Origin: a virus
Reading direction: 5' to 3' (one strand)
Virus record (IMG/VR): IMGVR_UViG_3300042556_002638
Location: 1 to 21,434 of that record
DNA: 21,434 bases
The notes under the pieces were generated by a model that saw only the letters and a list, made by a program, of their open reading frames with translations, made no database searches and was not told where the DNA came from. Shown here in pieces: positions 1 through 8,012 of the stretch. A program made the translations under genes and the position numbers. Position 1 is the first letter of the stretch; each line of letters opens with the position of its first letter.

Positions 1-3000
1 AACCCGCCAACTTTCCCGATGACATCTTTGGGAAGCACTTTGAGCAACCCGTCGAGTTCGGCGATAGCTTGGGCGAGTTTCTCGTATTTCACCTTCTCCC
101 TGTAGACCGCATTGGATGCGACACGGCGCGACTCGGAGACCTCGGAGACTTTGCGTTTCTCGGCGGCGACCTCCTGCTCTACTTGCTTCTTCCGCTCGGC
201 GTATTTTTCGCGGATTCCCTTTTCGAGAATTTTGGCGCGATCCTTTGCATCCTCCTGTAGTTGCTTCTTGCCGGTTGAGTCAGAGGCATTGTCGATCCGT
301 TCTGCGAACTGCACGGCATTGTCCTGCAAGGCGGATTGCACCTCGGCAATTTCCTCGGTCTCAATATCAGCAATGCGACCGGCGCGATCCTCCTCCAGTT
401 TTTCGATTGCCGGTGCGGGGTCAGAAACCGCCGCCGCCTTGATAGCATCGAGTGCCGCTTTGTTGTCCTGGATCAGTTGCAGGAACTTCAGTTTTGCCCT
501 CTGGTAAACGGCAAGGCGACCCTCGGGGCCGCGATTGACCGCATCCACGGCGGATGCGACTCGGTCAATCTCCCCTTGTTCGCGGATGCTGTAGGAAGGA
601 TCATCGTTCAATCGGGATACAATCTCGCCCGATATAGATTGGTTTCCCTGCACTTGCCGTGCTTCCTTGGCGATGCGTTGTGCCTCGTCCTGCATAACGA
701 AGCGACCTGCTGTAGTGATGAACCCGAAATTTTTCGTTGGAGGGAATTCCCCGCCGTCCAAATCAAACCCACTTTCCTCCATAAGTTCCGCATGGGTCTT
801 GCTCGGGGAACTTAAAATCTCGCCGTCTTTGGCAATAAGAGCAGTCGCGGCGATGCGCTCGGTTTCGCGGATGCTGTAGAACGGGGTAGATAGGTCGGGT
901 GTAAGTTGATCTCGGATGGCAAGCCGGTTGTTGTACAACTCCATTGCCCCTTCTTCGATTTGTGCATCGGTGATGTTTGGGATGAGGTTCATTGGCCCTT
1001 CTGACGCAACAACCCCTCGGATGTGTTCGGCAAGCGTTTGGTTTTGGTTGTCCACTCGTCCTGTCAAATAATCCTCAACGGATTCAAGCATCATGCCGGT
1101 TGGGTCGTAATCCGAATCCATATAATCGACCGCCTCATCCACCTCAAAGGACTCATCCTCCATCTCTTGCTGTTGGGATTCGATTTTTTGGAAAAGGGAT
1201 TCCAATTCGCTTTCGTAGGTTCCAATCCTTCGATTGGTTCCTCCCGCCTCATACATAGCGTCCAGTTCTTGAGATAGAAAATTGATGCGATCCACATCGT
1301 TGTTTTCTCGGATGCTGTAGGAGAGATCGGAAATCTTCCCATCCCCGTATTGTGGGTCAGTTACGAAAACTACATTGCCTATCTGGTATGCTTTTGATGC
1401 TCCCGTGATTTGCTGACCTGTAGATCGGTCGTAGTAGTAGCTATGCCGGTCGGGATTGTATCCAACTTGAGTCCAATTTTCCAAATCCAATGGCATTGAT
1501 TGGTCTTCTGCCCAATCCCCTTTGATAACAATGTGTGGCCCTTTTGCCCCTCCGAGTGCTATTGCCAGAGATTTTTTTTCGTTCAGCACAAACCTTGGAT
1601 TCTCGATGGCGGCGGCGGCGGAATAGGCTTTCCCTTCTGGTGTGTCGATCACAACAACGCCAACCCCGTGGTCTGTCCATGCAGGGACATCTTGTCGGAT
1701 GTTGACAAGTTGCCGTTCTGGTATTTCGGAAACAGAAATTCGTTTGTTCGGTTTTGATGCCGTTGCATTGTCCACCTCTTCCTGTGTGGGAAGGTCTTTT
1801 TCAGATTGTGGAACCGGCGCGAGTTGCGCGGGGAAATGTTCGTTGATTGCCTCCTCGATAACTTCCCGAGGAATGTCTTCTCCGTTTGACCGGCGTTGCA
1901 ACAAATCCCGCACGATTGGAGAAAATGCGCGACCTTCTTTGGTTACTTCGACACTCTTCCATCCTTCGTATTGTTGAAGAATTGGAGATGCCTCGCGAAC
2001 AGAGTAATTCTGCATTGCATAGTAGAGACCCTCATGTGTGGTCTGGATGTCCTTGGCGGCGTCCCAAATCCAATGGTGGATGATGTGAGGCGCGACCTCT
2101 TTCGGAATCTTTTTCCCGCCCTTTGCTTTGTCCCGTAGCCCGAGGATTGCTGTTCGGATGCGCTCGAAAAGGTCTCGGCGTGTTGCCGCTTGACCCGATG
2201 CTTTCTTGGCAATCGCGGCGATCATCTTCTGATCCTGGTCGGCTCGGGTTGTATCCCCTACACCTGCAAGCCAGATATTGAGTTCGACGGCATCGATGGT
2301 TGACCACCCGCCAAACCCGAGGAAATGCGAGACAAACCCCTTCTTGCCTTCGCCGATTCCAACCGCACTCATCACCGCCTTTTCCAATTTCTCGGGGTCT
2401 CCCTTCGCGGCGTTGATGCGGTCGGTGAGTTCTTTGAGATTGGTGAGGTTTGCCTTCTTGCCCTTGGGCAATCCAACTGACCCCGAGGTCTGCACCCGTT
2501 TGCCCTCGGTCATTCCCTCTGGCAACTCGACCGGCGTGTCCTTGTTGTCGATGGAGAAACTCCATTTGCCTTTTTCATTTACCTCAACTTGCACCGCCTC
2601 GCCTTCGACCATGATTGTCTGGTCGGTGTTTTTTTCGCCCGTGCCGGTGACCCTCCACCTTTCGCGAAGGTCGTTCCTTCCGAATGCATCGCGCAACAGC
2701 AAGCCGGTGTCCCAATCCTCGGCGTTGAACACACCCTTTTCGACATTGTCCAAGGCGCGTTGCCCCTCGGGAGTCCCGAGCCAATATGCCGCCAGTTCCT
2801 CGGGTCGCATCTGCAACTGACCCCGTGTGCCGGTGGTCGTAAACATGGGGTCGGGGTTGAAGGAGATGCCTTCCTGCTGTGCTTTTTTCCCGATGGTCGC
2901 AACATCGATGGCATCCGCGCCAATGCTGGCAATCGTCATCCAGTAGGCTTTTGCCACATCCCGAGGCGAGACCTTGCCGTCCACCAAATCCTGCCGCTTG

Positions 3001-6000
3001 TCCATCATGTAGGAAACAATGGGTTCAAGGTATTCGGGGAATTCGCCAAGCATGGCGACCATGCGCGGGGTCGGGGTCAGTTTCGAGGATTCCAGTTTTG
3101 TGCGGATATCACTTGCGGACATTGACTTCACAATCTTGGCAATCTGGTCGGCGGACTTCTTGGTCTCCTTCACCGAGTAGGCTATGAGATCGTCCATCTT
3201 CCATCGTTCGTTGTCCTGCGACATCATTTCCTTGGCAATGGATGGTTTCACCTCCGCAAGGGTGCGGAATTTCATCATTCTGGCGACCGGCTTGCCTTTA
3301 AGAATGAATCCGTAGGATTTATGTTCTGGCACTCCAAGTTGCTTTGCCGTCATCGCGGGGTCGGTTCCCTCTGGAAGTTTCTCAATCTTGATGATGCCGA
3401 CAATGGTCTGTGCCGGTAGCCCCGCAAACGAGGGTTCCTCGACATCTTTCACCATATTCACGGCATCGGGAAATCCTGCTTTGGTGTTGGTTTTTGTAAG
3501 CAACTCCTGGTAGTTCGTTTGATTCTTATCCTTGTCAAATGTCTTTTTGAAATAGGCACTTCCTCTTTTTCCTTGAGGCATACCGACAATTGCTTTTTCC
3601 GCTTCAGCAAGTGATTTCCAAGGGGTGGAATGTCCTGTGAATTTCTTGTCCGTTTTTACCCATGCTGGATTCCCTTTTCTGGTAAAAAGCAAATTCCCCT
3701 CTGCATCGGTGGCTTGAATCTTTTCTTTTTCAAAAACAGGAGACCCGTCTTTGTTGAATTTCAGTTTCCCGTTTTTGTCTTTCTTCTGAATATCTGTAGA
3801 CCTCGTAGCGTCCACCTTTTTAGTCACATACTTCTCACGCACTCGGTTAATTTCGGCGAGTGCTTTGGCGTTTGTGAGTTTCCCTGCGGCGATGTTCTTC
3901 CGCAACTGCTCAAACCACATCATGGCAAATGACTTGTTACCAATAACATTCCCCTCTGCCATAATAGTCAAAGCAAGATACCCGCCACTATCCATTGCTC
4001 GGGCATACAATCCCCGAGCAGTTCCCTTGGAATTGAATGCCCATCCCACACCGGCCTTGAGATTCTCCACGATGGACGGGAACCCCATCCCTCCCTGCAA
4101 CGGAATCCCGAGGTATTCTCCTCCCGCCTTCATGCGGTCGATGTAAACGGAACGGATGATGCCGCCCGATTCCTTTTTTATCTTGGCAAAGAGTTTGGCA
4201 TCCATCGGGACAAACGAGGTTGGCAAGACTCGGACGCTATAGTTCCAATCATCTGACCAAGGGATTTCCTTCCACTCCTTGCCGGTTTGCTTGTCGGGAT
4301 TGATCTCGTCAATTTTGACATCTGGAGCAGGGTCTCCCGATTCGGTTGCTGGATCGGATGCTCGTTCATCGGGATCGCCCGAGGTGTCCCGCACCGAAAG
4401 ATTCGGATCGATGGATGCGGCGGTCTTTTCCAGCACCGGCAAATCGATAAATGCCGTTCCATTTTCCCACCGGATATTTGAGTCGTTCAACCCCACGCCG
4501 AATTGCTCCAGCATTGGAACCAGCACCGATTTCACCTTGTCAAAATTAGCCTTTGTCGTGATCGAGATGTTTTCAAATTTGCCGTTCGGGTCTACGGGAA
4601 TGCCAAGATCGTTGACGATGCTCTCTCCCGAGATGGCGACCTCTGTTGTGAGAGGTTTGCCGTCCGCGCCGGTGGCGATCACATATCCTTGCTGAAGTTG
4701 TCCGAGGAAAAACCGCAACCCATCTGTGCTGACCGATACATCCTCGGCATACTGGTGATTTTCTGGAAGGAGAGATTGCAATTCCGCCAGCATTGTCTTC
4801 GTTGCTCCTGGTCGAGTCGTTCGCCTTTCGAGTTTGCTGGTGAAGCGATTGGTTGGAGTCCCGTTGTCGTAGACTCTCATGTAGGCGACGAAGTCATTGT
4901 CGCCAAATGCGGCAAGGAACACATCTTGACTGCCTGTCTCGGGGTGTGTGTACACCGCAAACCCAATGCCGTCCTTGTTGAAATAACTGGATATACGAAC
5001 TGGAGTGGAAAGTTTGCCAAAGAAGTCGGAGGTTTCTGGAAATAAGTCGGTATCCCGCACAGATATTTCGTTGCCTCTGGAAATGTCCGAGGCGGTCTGG
5101 TTTCTGGTGCGGTCAAGTCGTACTTGTGGATCGATCCCGAGGGATTGCTCAAGGGCGGTTTGGAAATCGGTGTCGATTGCTCCGGTCTTGAATGCCTCGT
5201 CCATCTTGAGGAATCGGGCGAGTGCCTCCTTGAAAACGGCGGCAATGCGCTTGATGTAGTCCACAAAGGATTGCGGCATGGAGGTCTCATCGACGCGCCC
5301 CATAACAAAGTCCTCGGTGACCTGGGCGAGAGACTCGATCACCTCCATCTCGGTGGCGCGTTTGAGTTCGCGCCCCGTTGCCGCCTCGGTCTGCTCAAGC
5401 CACTTCTGGTAAGTGTCGAGTGTGTAGGTTCCGTTGGCGAGGGCGACCTTAAAGAACCCGTGGTTGATCTCTTCCAGAGCATCGCGGGGAGAGGCATTCT
5501 CTTTCAGTTTGATGACCGCCCGATACACCCCGTCCCGCACCTGTTCGATGGTGGTCTCGCCGAGGATGTAGAGTTTGTTCGGGTCTTTGCCTTGGAGGTC
5601 TCCAAATTTGAGACGCGCCATGAGGTTGTCTATTCCCTTCTGGTCGCCGATGCCTTCCATTTCCACCATTCGTTGCGCGACCGAAACCGGCTTTTCATCG
5701 GTAGAGATGTCGGGATTTTCCAAGACCTTCGACGCCCAATTGAGCAGTTCGGCGGTGGTGGATTTTTCGTTGAGGAGGTTGGCAGAGGTATTCTGTGAGA
5801 TGACCTCCATTGCCGCATCGATGTCTCCAAACCTTCCCACCTCTTCCCCCTTGTAGTCGGTGACGATCCATTCCGCCGTGCCGTCCTCTTTGCGTTCGAC
5901 GGCGAGGTTGTGGTCGGTGTCGGTCTGCTTGATCTGCTGGAGTTGTTGGTTGAGGTATTCCAACCCCCTCGCCTTGTCCTCCTCGGTGCGGGACTGCCAT

Positions 6001-8009
6001 GCCTCTTGGATGCGTTCATCCATTTCGGCTCGGGTTTCCGAGGCGAGGATGGCGTTGATTTTTTCCTCGGAGATTCCTGCTCCCCGCAAGCGTTCGCGGG
6101 TGACCTCGGTATTCACATTCTTGAGGTCGCCGGTGCTGGCAAACCCGCCGCCGATGAGGGCGAGAGGAAGAACGGCAAAGAAGACCTCGGGTCGGGTCTC
6201 CCACCAGTTCCCGAGTTCCTTCATAAAATCTTTGTCGGGCATATCCTCGCGAAGCGAGGCGACGATGGTTTCGACCACCGGCGCGATCATATCTTGCGCC
6301 CCTTCTTGCAAGAACTGCTCGGTTTGAATGACCCCCACCCGCTTGAGGTAGTTGGCGACCCCACCTTTCTGCATACCCTTGAGAACCCCGCTAAAGATTT
6401 TTGATTTTCCAGAAAGTGACGCAAGTTGGAATCGGTCGATCACCGCATTCATTCCGCCTTCGACGAGGGCGAGGGTTGATGCCGCGCCCAAATCCATGTC
6501 CTCGTTTTGGAGGAGGATTCGGTCGAGTTCATTTTGTTGGTATGCCAACACACCGAAAAACGGATTCACGGCGACCGCCCCCATGAGAGGAATGCTACCG
6601 GCAAGCCCATATGCGCCACGCTCAACCGCCCCGAGGAGACCGCCCTGTGCAAGTGGTTTGATCGGATCGACGCCGGTCTTTGCGAGGTTCCGTAGCTTGC
6701 GAACCATCTTCATCGACTTCATGCCTTCCTCGGCATTCTGGCGGATCAATTCCTTTTCCTCGGGCGTTGCCTTCCTCCAATTGCCTTGCAGGGGGTCTTC
6801 GTAGCCGGTCTCGTCGGGTTTCCCAAACGATGCCATCTGAAGGTATTTCGGGAGTTCCTGTGCGGTGCGAGGATTCTGGTATTCACCGGCGGGAAGAGAT
6901 TCCGATTCCACGGGAACCCACACATCATCCTTCTCGACTGCTTTGAGTCGGCTTGCCGCCTCCGCTTGCCCCGAGAAAATGTCATTGGCAGGAATCCAAT
7001 CAAACCCACGGGAGAGGGATTCCCCGAGGTTTTTTGCCAGTTGCGCCCATGCACCTCGGTCGATCTGTTCCGCCTCGGCGGCGAGGGACACATATTGCGA
7101 GACCTTGGTGAATTGCTCGGGTGTGAGATCGCGGAGGTTGCGCCCGAGTTCATCCAACTGCTCCTGGGTTGCGTTGCCTTGGGTGAAAGCGACAAGGGTC
7201 TTGTAGGTGGGCGCGGCGTATTGCCGCACATCCTTGAGGTCATCGATGGTGTTGCGATACATCTCACCGGCATTCCGAGCCAATAGCCATTGCCGGTCGG
7301 GAGTGGCGAGTTCGGGGTACTTTGCCATCCATTCGGAAAGGGTACGCCCTTGGTCGCGAACCATCGGGAATTCCTGTCCGTAGTTGGTCGCATTGAAGGC
7401 ATCCATGACCGCCATCATGTTGAGGTCATCGAGTGCCTTTTCGGTTACTTGCCGGTTGTTGAAGTGATCCGCCAGCATTTGCCGGTATTCCCCCTCGGTC
7501 TTGGGCGCGTTCTTACCGAGCTTCGCGGCAACAAGTTTTTTGTAGAGGGTGTAGTCGGAATCCTTCAGTTGCTCCACCGGCGTATCCAGCATGAAGGCGG
7601 TCGCCCTCCAGTTGGTTGCCATGTCTTTGAAGGCTTGCGGGTCGTAGGATTCCGAGGCGAGGTCAACTACATCGGGCGCGACTCCTCCGAGGTTGTCGCG
7701 ATCCGAAAGCATTGCCGTGATGTCCTTCCCCTCTTGCCGGTAGCTTTTCGCGGAACTCCATTGGTCTCCGAAAGGGTTGCTGTTGCCGGTTACACTTTCT
7801 TCAAAGTCCATCGCCCTGCGACCGGCAAATACCTCATTGAGGGGTCTGTCCTCTGGTTCGATGGGTGGTTGGGTAGGTGCTGGAACCGGCGAAGGAACCG
7901 GCGGCGGAAGCGGTTGGGCTTGCGCCTGTCCAAGTGGATTCTCCTCATCTTGCCTCGGTAGTGGGGTCGGCATTGGATTAGGAAGAGTGAAGTCGTTTTG
8001 TGTTGCCAT
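1..8009 (-). CDS. Giant polyvalent virion/ejection-type protein (LPP), C-terminus beyond window
   Basis: I translated this frame by hand from the ATG at 8009 to base 1 and found no stop: at least 2669 codons. The start lies 3 nt after the stop of the core-protein gene and has no clear Shine-Dalgarno. Seen in order: Pro-rich N-terminus (about 20-60); helical region with Gly/Ala hydrophobic stretches (about 453-490 and 610-625); EEINH site at 846-850 resembling a degenerate HExxH; GNAT-like stretch (about 990-1090); block with IPLQGGMGFP (about 1300); Lys-rich low-GC insert (about 1340-1510); block with LGTPEGQ (about 1743); block with GKKGF (about 1890) and HHWIWD (1978-1983); block with WTQVGYNPDRHSYYYD (2179 onward); coiled coil (about 2500-2650); LPKDVIGKVGG at the edge. 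Several blocks match what I recall of phage and mobile-element polyvalent proteins; that is recall, not a search. Its position after gp14- and gp15-like genes suggests a virion or ejected protein (inference). Confidence 0.93.
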   Translation of the reverse strand, partial: MATQNDFTLPNPMPTPLPRQDEENPLGQAQAQPLPPPVPSPVPAPTQPPIEPEDRPLNEVFAGRRAMDFEESVTGNSNPFGDQWSSAKSYRQEGKDITAMLSDRDNLGGVAPDVVDLASESYDPQAFKDMATNWRATAFMLDTPVEQLKDSDYTLYKKLVAAKLGKNAPKTEGEYRQMLADHFNNRQVTEKALDDLNMMAVMDAFNATNYGQEFPMVRDQGRTLSEWMAKYPELATPDRQWLLARNAGEMYRNTIDDLKDVRQYAAPTYKTLVAFTQGNATQEQLDELGRNLRDLTPEQFTKVSQYVSLAAEAEQIDRGAWAQLAKNLGESLSRGFDWIPANDIFSGQAEAASRLKAVEKDDVWVPVESESLPAGEYQNPRTAQELPKYLQMASFGKPDETGYEDPLQGNWRKATPEEKELIRQNAEEGMKSMKMVRKLRNLAKTGVDPIKPLAQGGLLGAVERGAYGLAGSIPLMGAVAVNPFFGVLAYQQNELDRILLQNEDMDLGAASTLALVEGGMNAVIDRFQLASLSGKSKIFSGVLKGMQKGGVANYLKRVGVIQTEQFLQEGAQDMIAPVVETIVASLREDMPDKDFMKELGNWWETRPEVFFAVLPLALIGGGFASTGDLKNVNTEVTRERLRGAGISEEKINAILASETRAEMDERIQEAWQSRTEEDKARGLEYLNQQLQQIKQTDTDHNLAVERKEDGTAEWIVTDYKGEEVGRFGDIDAAMEVISQNTSANLLNEKSTTAELLNWASKVLENPDISTDEKPVSVAQRMVEMEGIGDQKGIDNLMARLKFGDLQGKDPNKLYILGETTIEQVRDGVYRAVIKLKENASPRDALEEINHGFFKVALANGTYTLDTYQKWLEQTEAATGRELKRATEMEVIESLAQVTEDFVMGRVDETSMPQSFVDYIKRIAAVFKEALARFLKMDEAFKTGAIDTDFQTALEQSLGIDPQVRLDRTRNQTASDISRGNEISVRDTDLFPETSDFFGKLSTPVRISSYFNKDGIGFAVYTHPETGSQDVFLAAFGDNDFVAYMRVYDNGTPTNRFTSKLERRTTRPGATKTMLAELQSLLPENHQYAEDVSVSTDGLRFFLGQLQQGYVIATGADGKPLTTEVAISGESIVNDLGIPVDPNGKFENISITTKANFDKVKSVLVPMLEQFGVGLNDSNIRWENGTAFIDLPVLEKTAASIDPNLSVRDTSGDPDERASDPATESGDPAPDVKIDEINPDKQTGKEWKEIPWSDDWNYSVRVLPTSFVPMDAKLFAKIKKESGGIIRSVYIDRMKAGGEYLGIPLQGGMGFPSIVENLKAGVGWAFNSKGTARGLYARAMDSGGYLALTIMAEGNVIGNKSFAMMWFEQLRKNIAAGKLTNAKALAEINRVREKYVTKKVDATRSTDIQKKDKNGKLKFNKDGSPVFEKEKIQATDAEGNLLFTRKGNPAWVKTDKKFTGHSTPWKSLAEAEKAIVGMPQGKRGSAYFKKTFDKDKNQTNYQELLTKTNTKAGFPDAVNMVKDVEEPSFAGLPAQTIVGIIKIEKLPEGTDPAMTAKQLGVPEHKSYGFILKGKPVARMMKFRTLAEVKPSIAKEMMSQDNERWKMDDLIAYSVKETKKSADQIAKIVKSMSASDIRTKLESSKLTPTPRMVAMLGEFPEYLEPIVSYMMDKRQDLVDGKVSPRDVAKAYWMTIASIGADAIDVATIGKKAQQEGISFNPDPMFTTTGTRGQLQMRPEELAAYWLGTPEGQRALDNVEKGVFNAEDWDTGLLLRDAFGRNDLRERWRVTGTGEKNTDQTIMVEGEAVQVEVNEKGKWSFSIDNKDTPVELPEGMTEGKRVQTSGSVGLPKGKKANLTNLKELTDRINAAKGDPEKLEKAVMSAVGIGEGKKGFVSHFLGFGGWSTIDAVELNIWLAGVGDTTRADQDQKMIAAIAKKASGQAATRRDLFERIRTAILGLRDKAKGGKKIPKEVAPHIIHHWIWDAAKDIQTTHEGLYYAMQNYSVREASPILQQYEGWKSVEVTKEGRAFSPIVRDLLQRRSNGEDIPREVIEEAINEHFPAQLAPVPQSEKDLPTQEEVDNATASKPNKRISVSEIPERQLVNIRQDVPAWTDHGVGVVVIDTPEGKAYSAAAAIENPRFVLNEKKSLAIALGGAKGPHIVIKGDWAEDQSMPLDLENWTQVGYNPDRHSYYYDRSTGQQITGASKAYQIGNVVFVTDPQYGDGKISDLSYSIRENNDVDRINFLSQELDAMYEAGGTNRRIGTYESELESLFQKIESQQQEMEDESFEVDEAVDYMDSDYDPTGMMLESVEDYLTGRVDNQNQTLAEHIRGVVASEGPMNLIPNITDAQIEEGAMELYNNRLAIRDQLTPDLSTPFYSIRETERIAATALIAKDGEILSSPSKTHAELMEESGFDLDGGEFPPTKNFGFITTAGRFVMQDEAQRIAKEARQVQGNQSISGEIVSRLNDDPSYSIREQGEIDRVASAVDAVNRGPEGRLAVYQRAKLKFLQLIQDNKAALDAIKAAAVSDPAPAIEKLEEDRAGRIADIETEEIAEVQSALQDNAVQFAERIDNASDSTGKKQLQEDAKDRAKILEKGIREKYAERKKQVEQEVAAEKRKVSEVSESRRVASNAVYREKVKYEKLAQAIAELDGLLKVLPKDVIGKVGG
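579..596 (-). repeat. SYSIRE motif copy (residues 2472-2477 of the giant protein)
   Basis: Encodes S-Y-S-I-R-E. The same peptide core occurs at 864-881 and 1305-1322, with nearly identical DNA (TACAGCATCCG in all three). Related forms occur at residues 2001-2006 (NYSVRE), 1256-1261 (NYSVRV), 1203-1208 (NLSVRD) and 981-986 (EISVRD). It lies just before the long C-terminal coiled coil, so it looks like a domain-boundary motif. Confidence 0.75.
864..881 (-). repeat. FYSIRE motif copy (residues 2377-2382 of the giant protein)
   Basis: Encodes F-Y-S-I-R-E, sharing the DNA core TACAGCATCCGCGAA with the copy at 579-596. It lies 95 residues before that copy and 147 after the one at 1305-1322. Confidence 0.75.
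1305..1322 (-). repeat. SYSIRE motif copy (residues 2230-2235 of the giant protein)
   Basis: Encodes S-Y-S-I-R-E directly after the block containing WTQVGYNPDRHSYYYD, so it marks a domain end. The DNA core TACAGCATCCGAGAA differs from the other two copies at one synonymous base. Confidence 0.75.
3480..3990 (-). other. Low-GC, Lys-rich segment inside the giant gene with an internal peptide repeat
   Basis: Within the giant frame (residues about 1340-1510) base composition drops: hand counts give 35% GC for bases 3721-3780 and 42% for 3541-3600, against about 60% in most of the gene. The peptide is Lys-rich and holds two aligned 18-residue units starting at D1411 and D1435. They share D, G, L, F, G, P and K at positions 1, 4, 6, 8, 12, 14 and 18. 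This looks like an acquired insertion built from beta-hairpin-like repeats. No function can be assigned. Confidence 0.55.
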
Positions 8010-8012
8010 GAA

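Noticed and set aside
2032-2565. Minus-strand 177-aa frame inside the giant gene, and similar pieces at 2579-2932 and 6746-7402
   Set aside because: Off-frame relative to the continuous giant frame and without coherent protein features.
4942-4956. Near-match to the 17-bp repeat (GGTGTGTGTACACC)
   Set aside because: It differs within the core, lies inside a coding block, and has neither the flanking TGA spacing nor an adjacent gene start; probably chance.
5124-5798. Plus-strand open frame (224 aa) opposite the giant gene, plus similar ones at 7290-7961 and 4503-5045
   Set aside because: They result from codon bias on the opposite strand; the minus frame is continuous and carries recognisable protein blocks.
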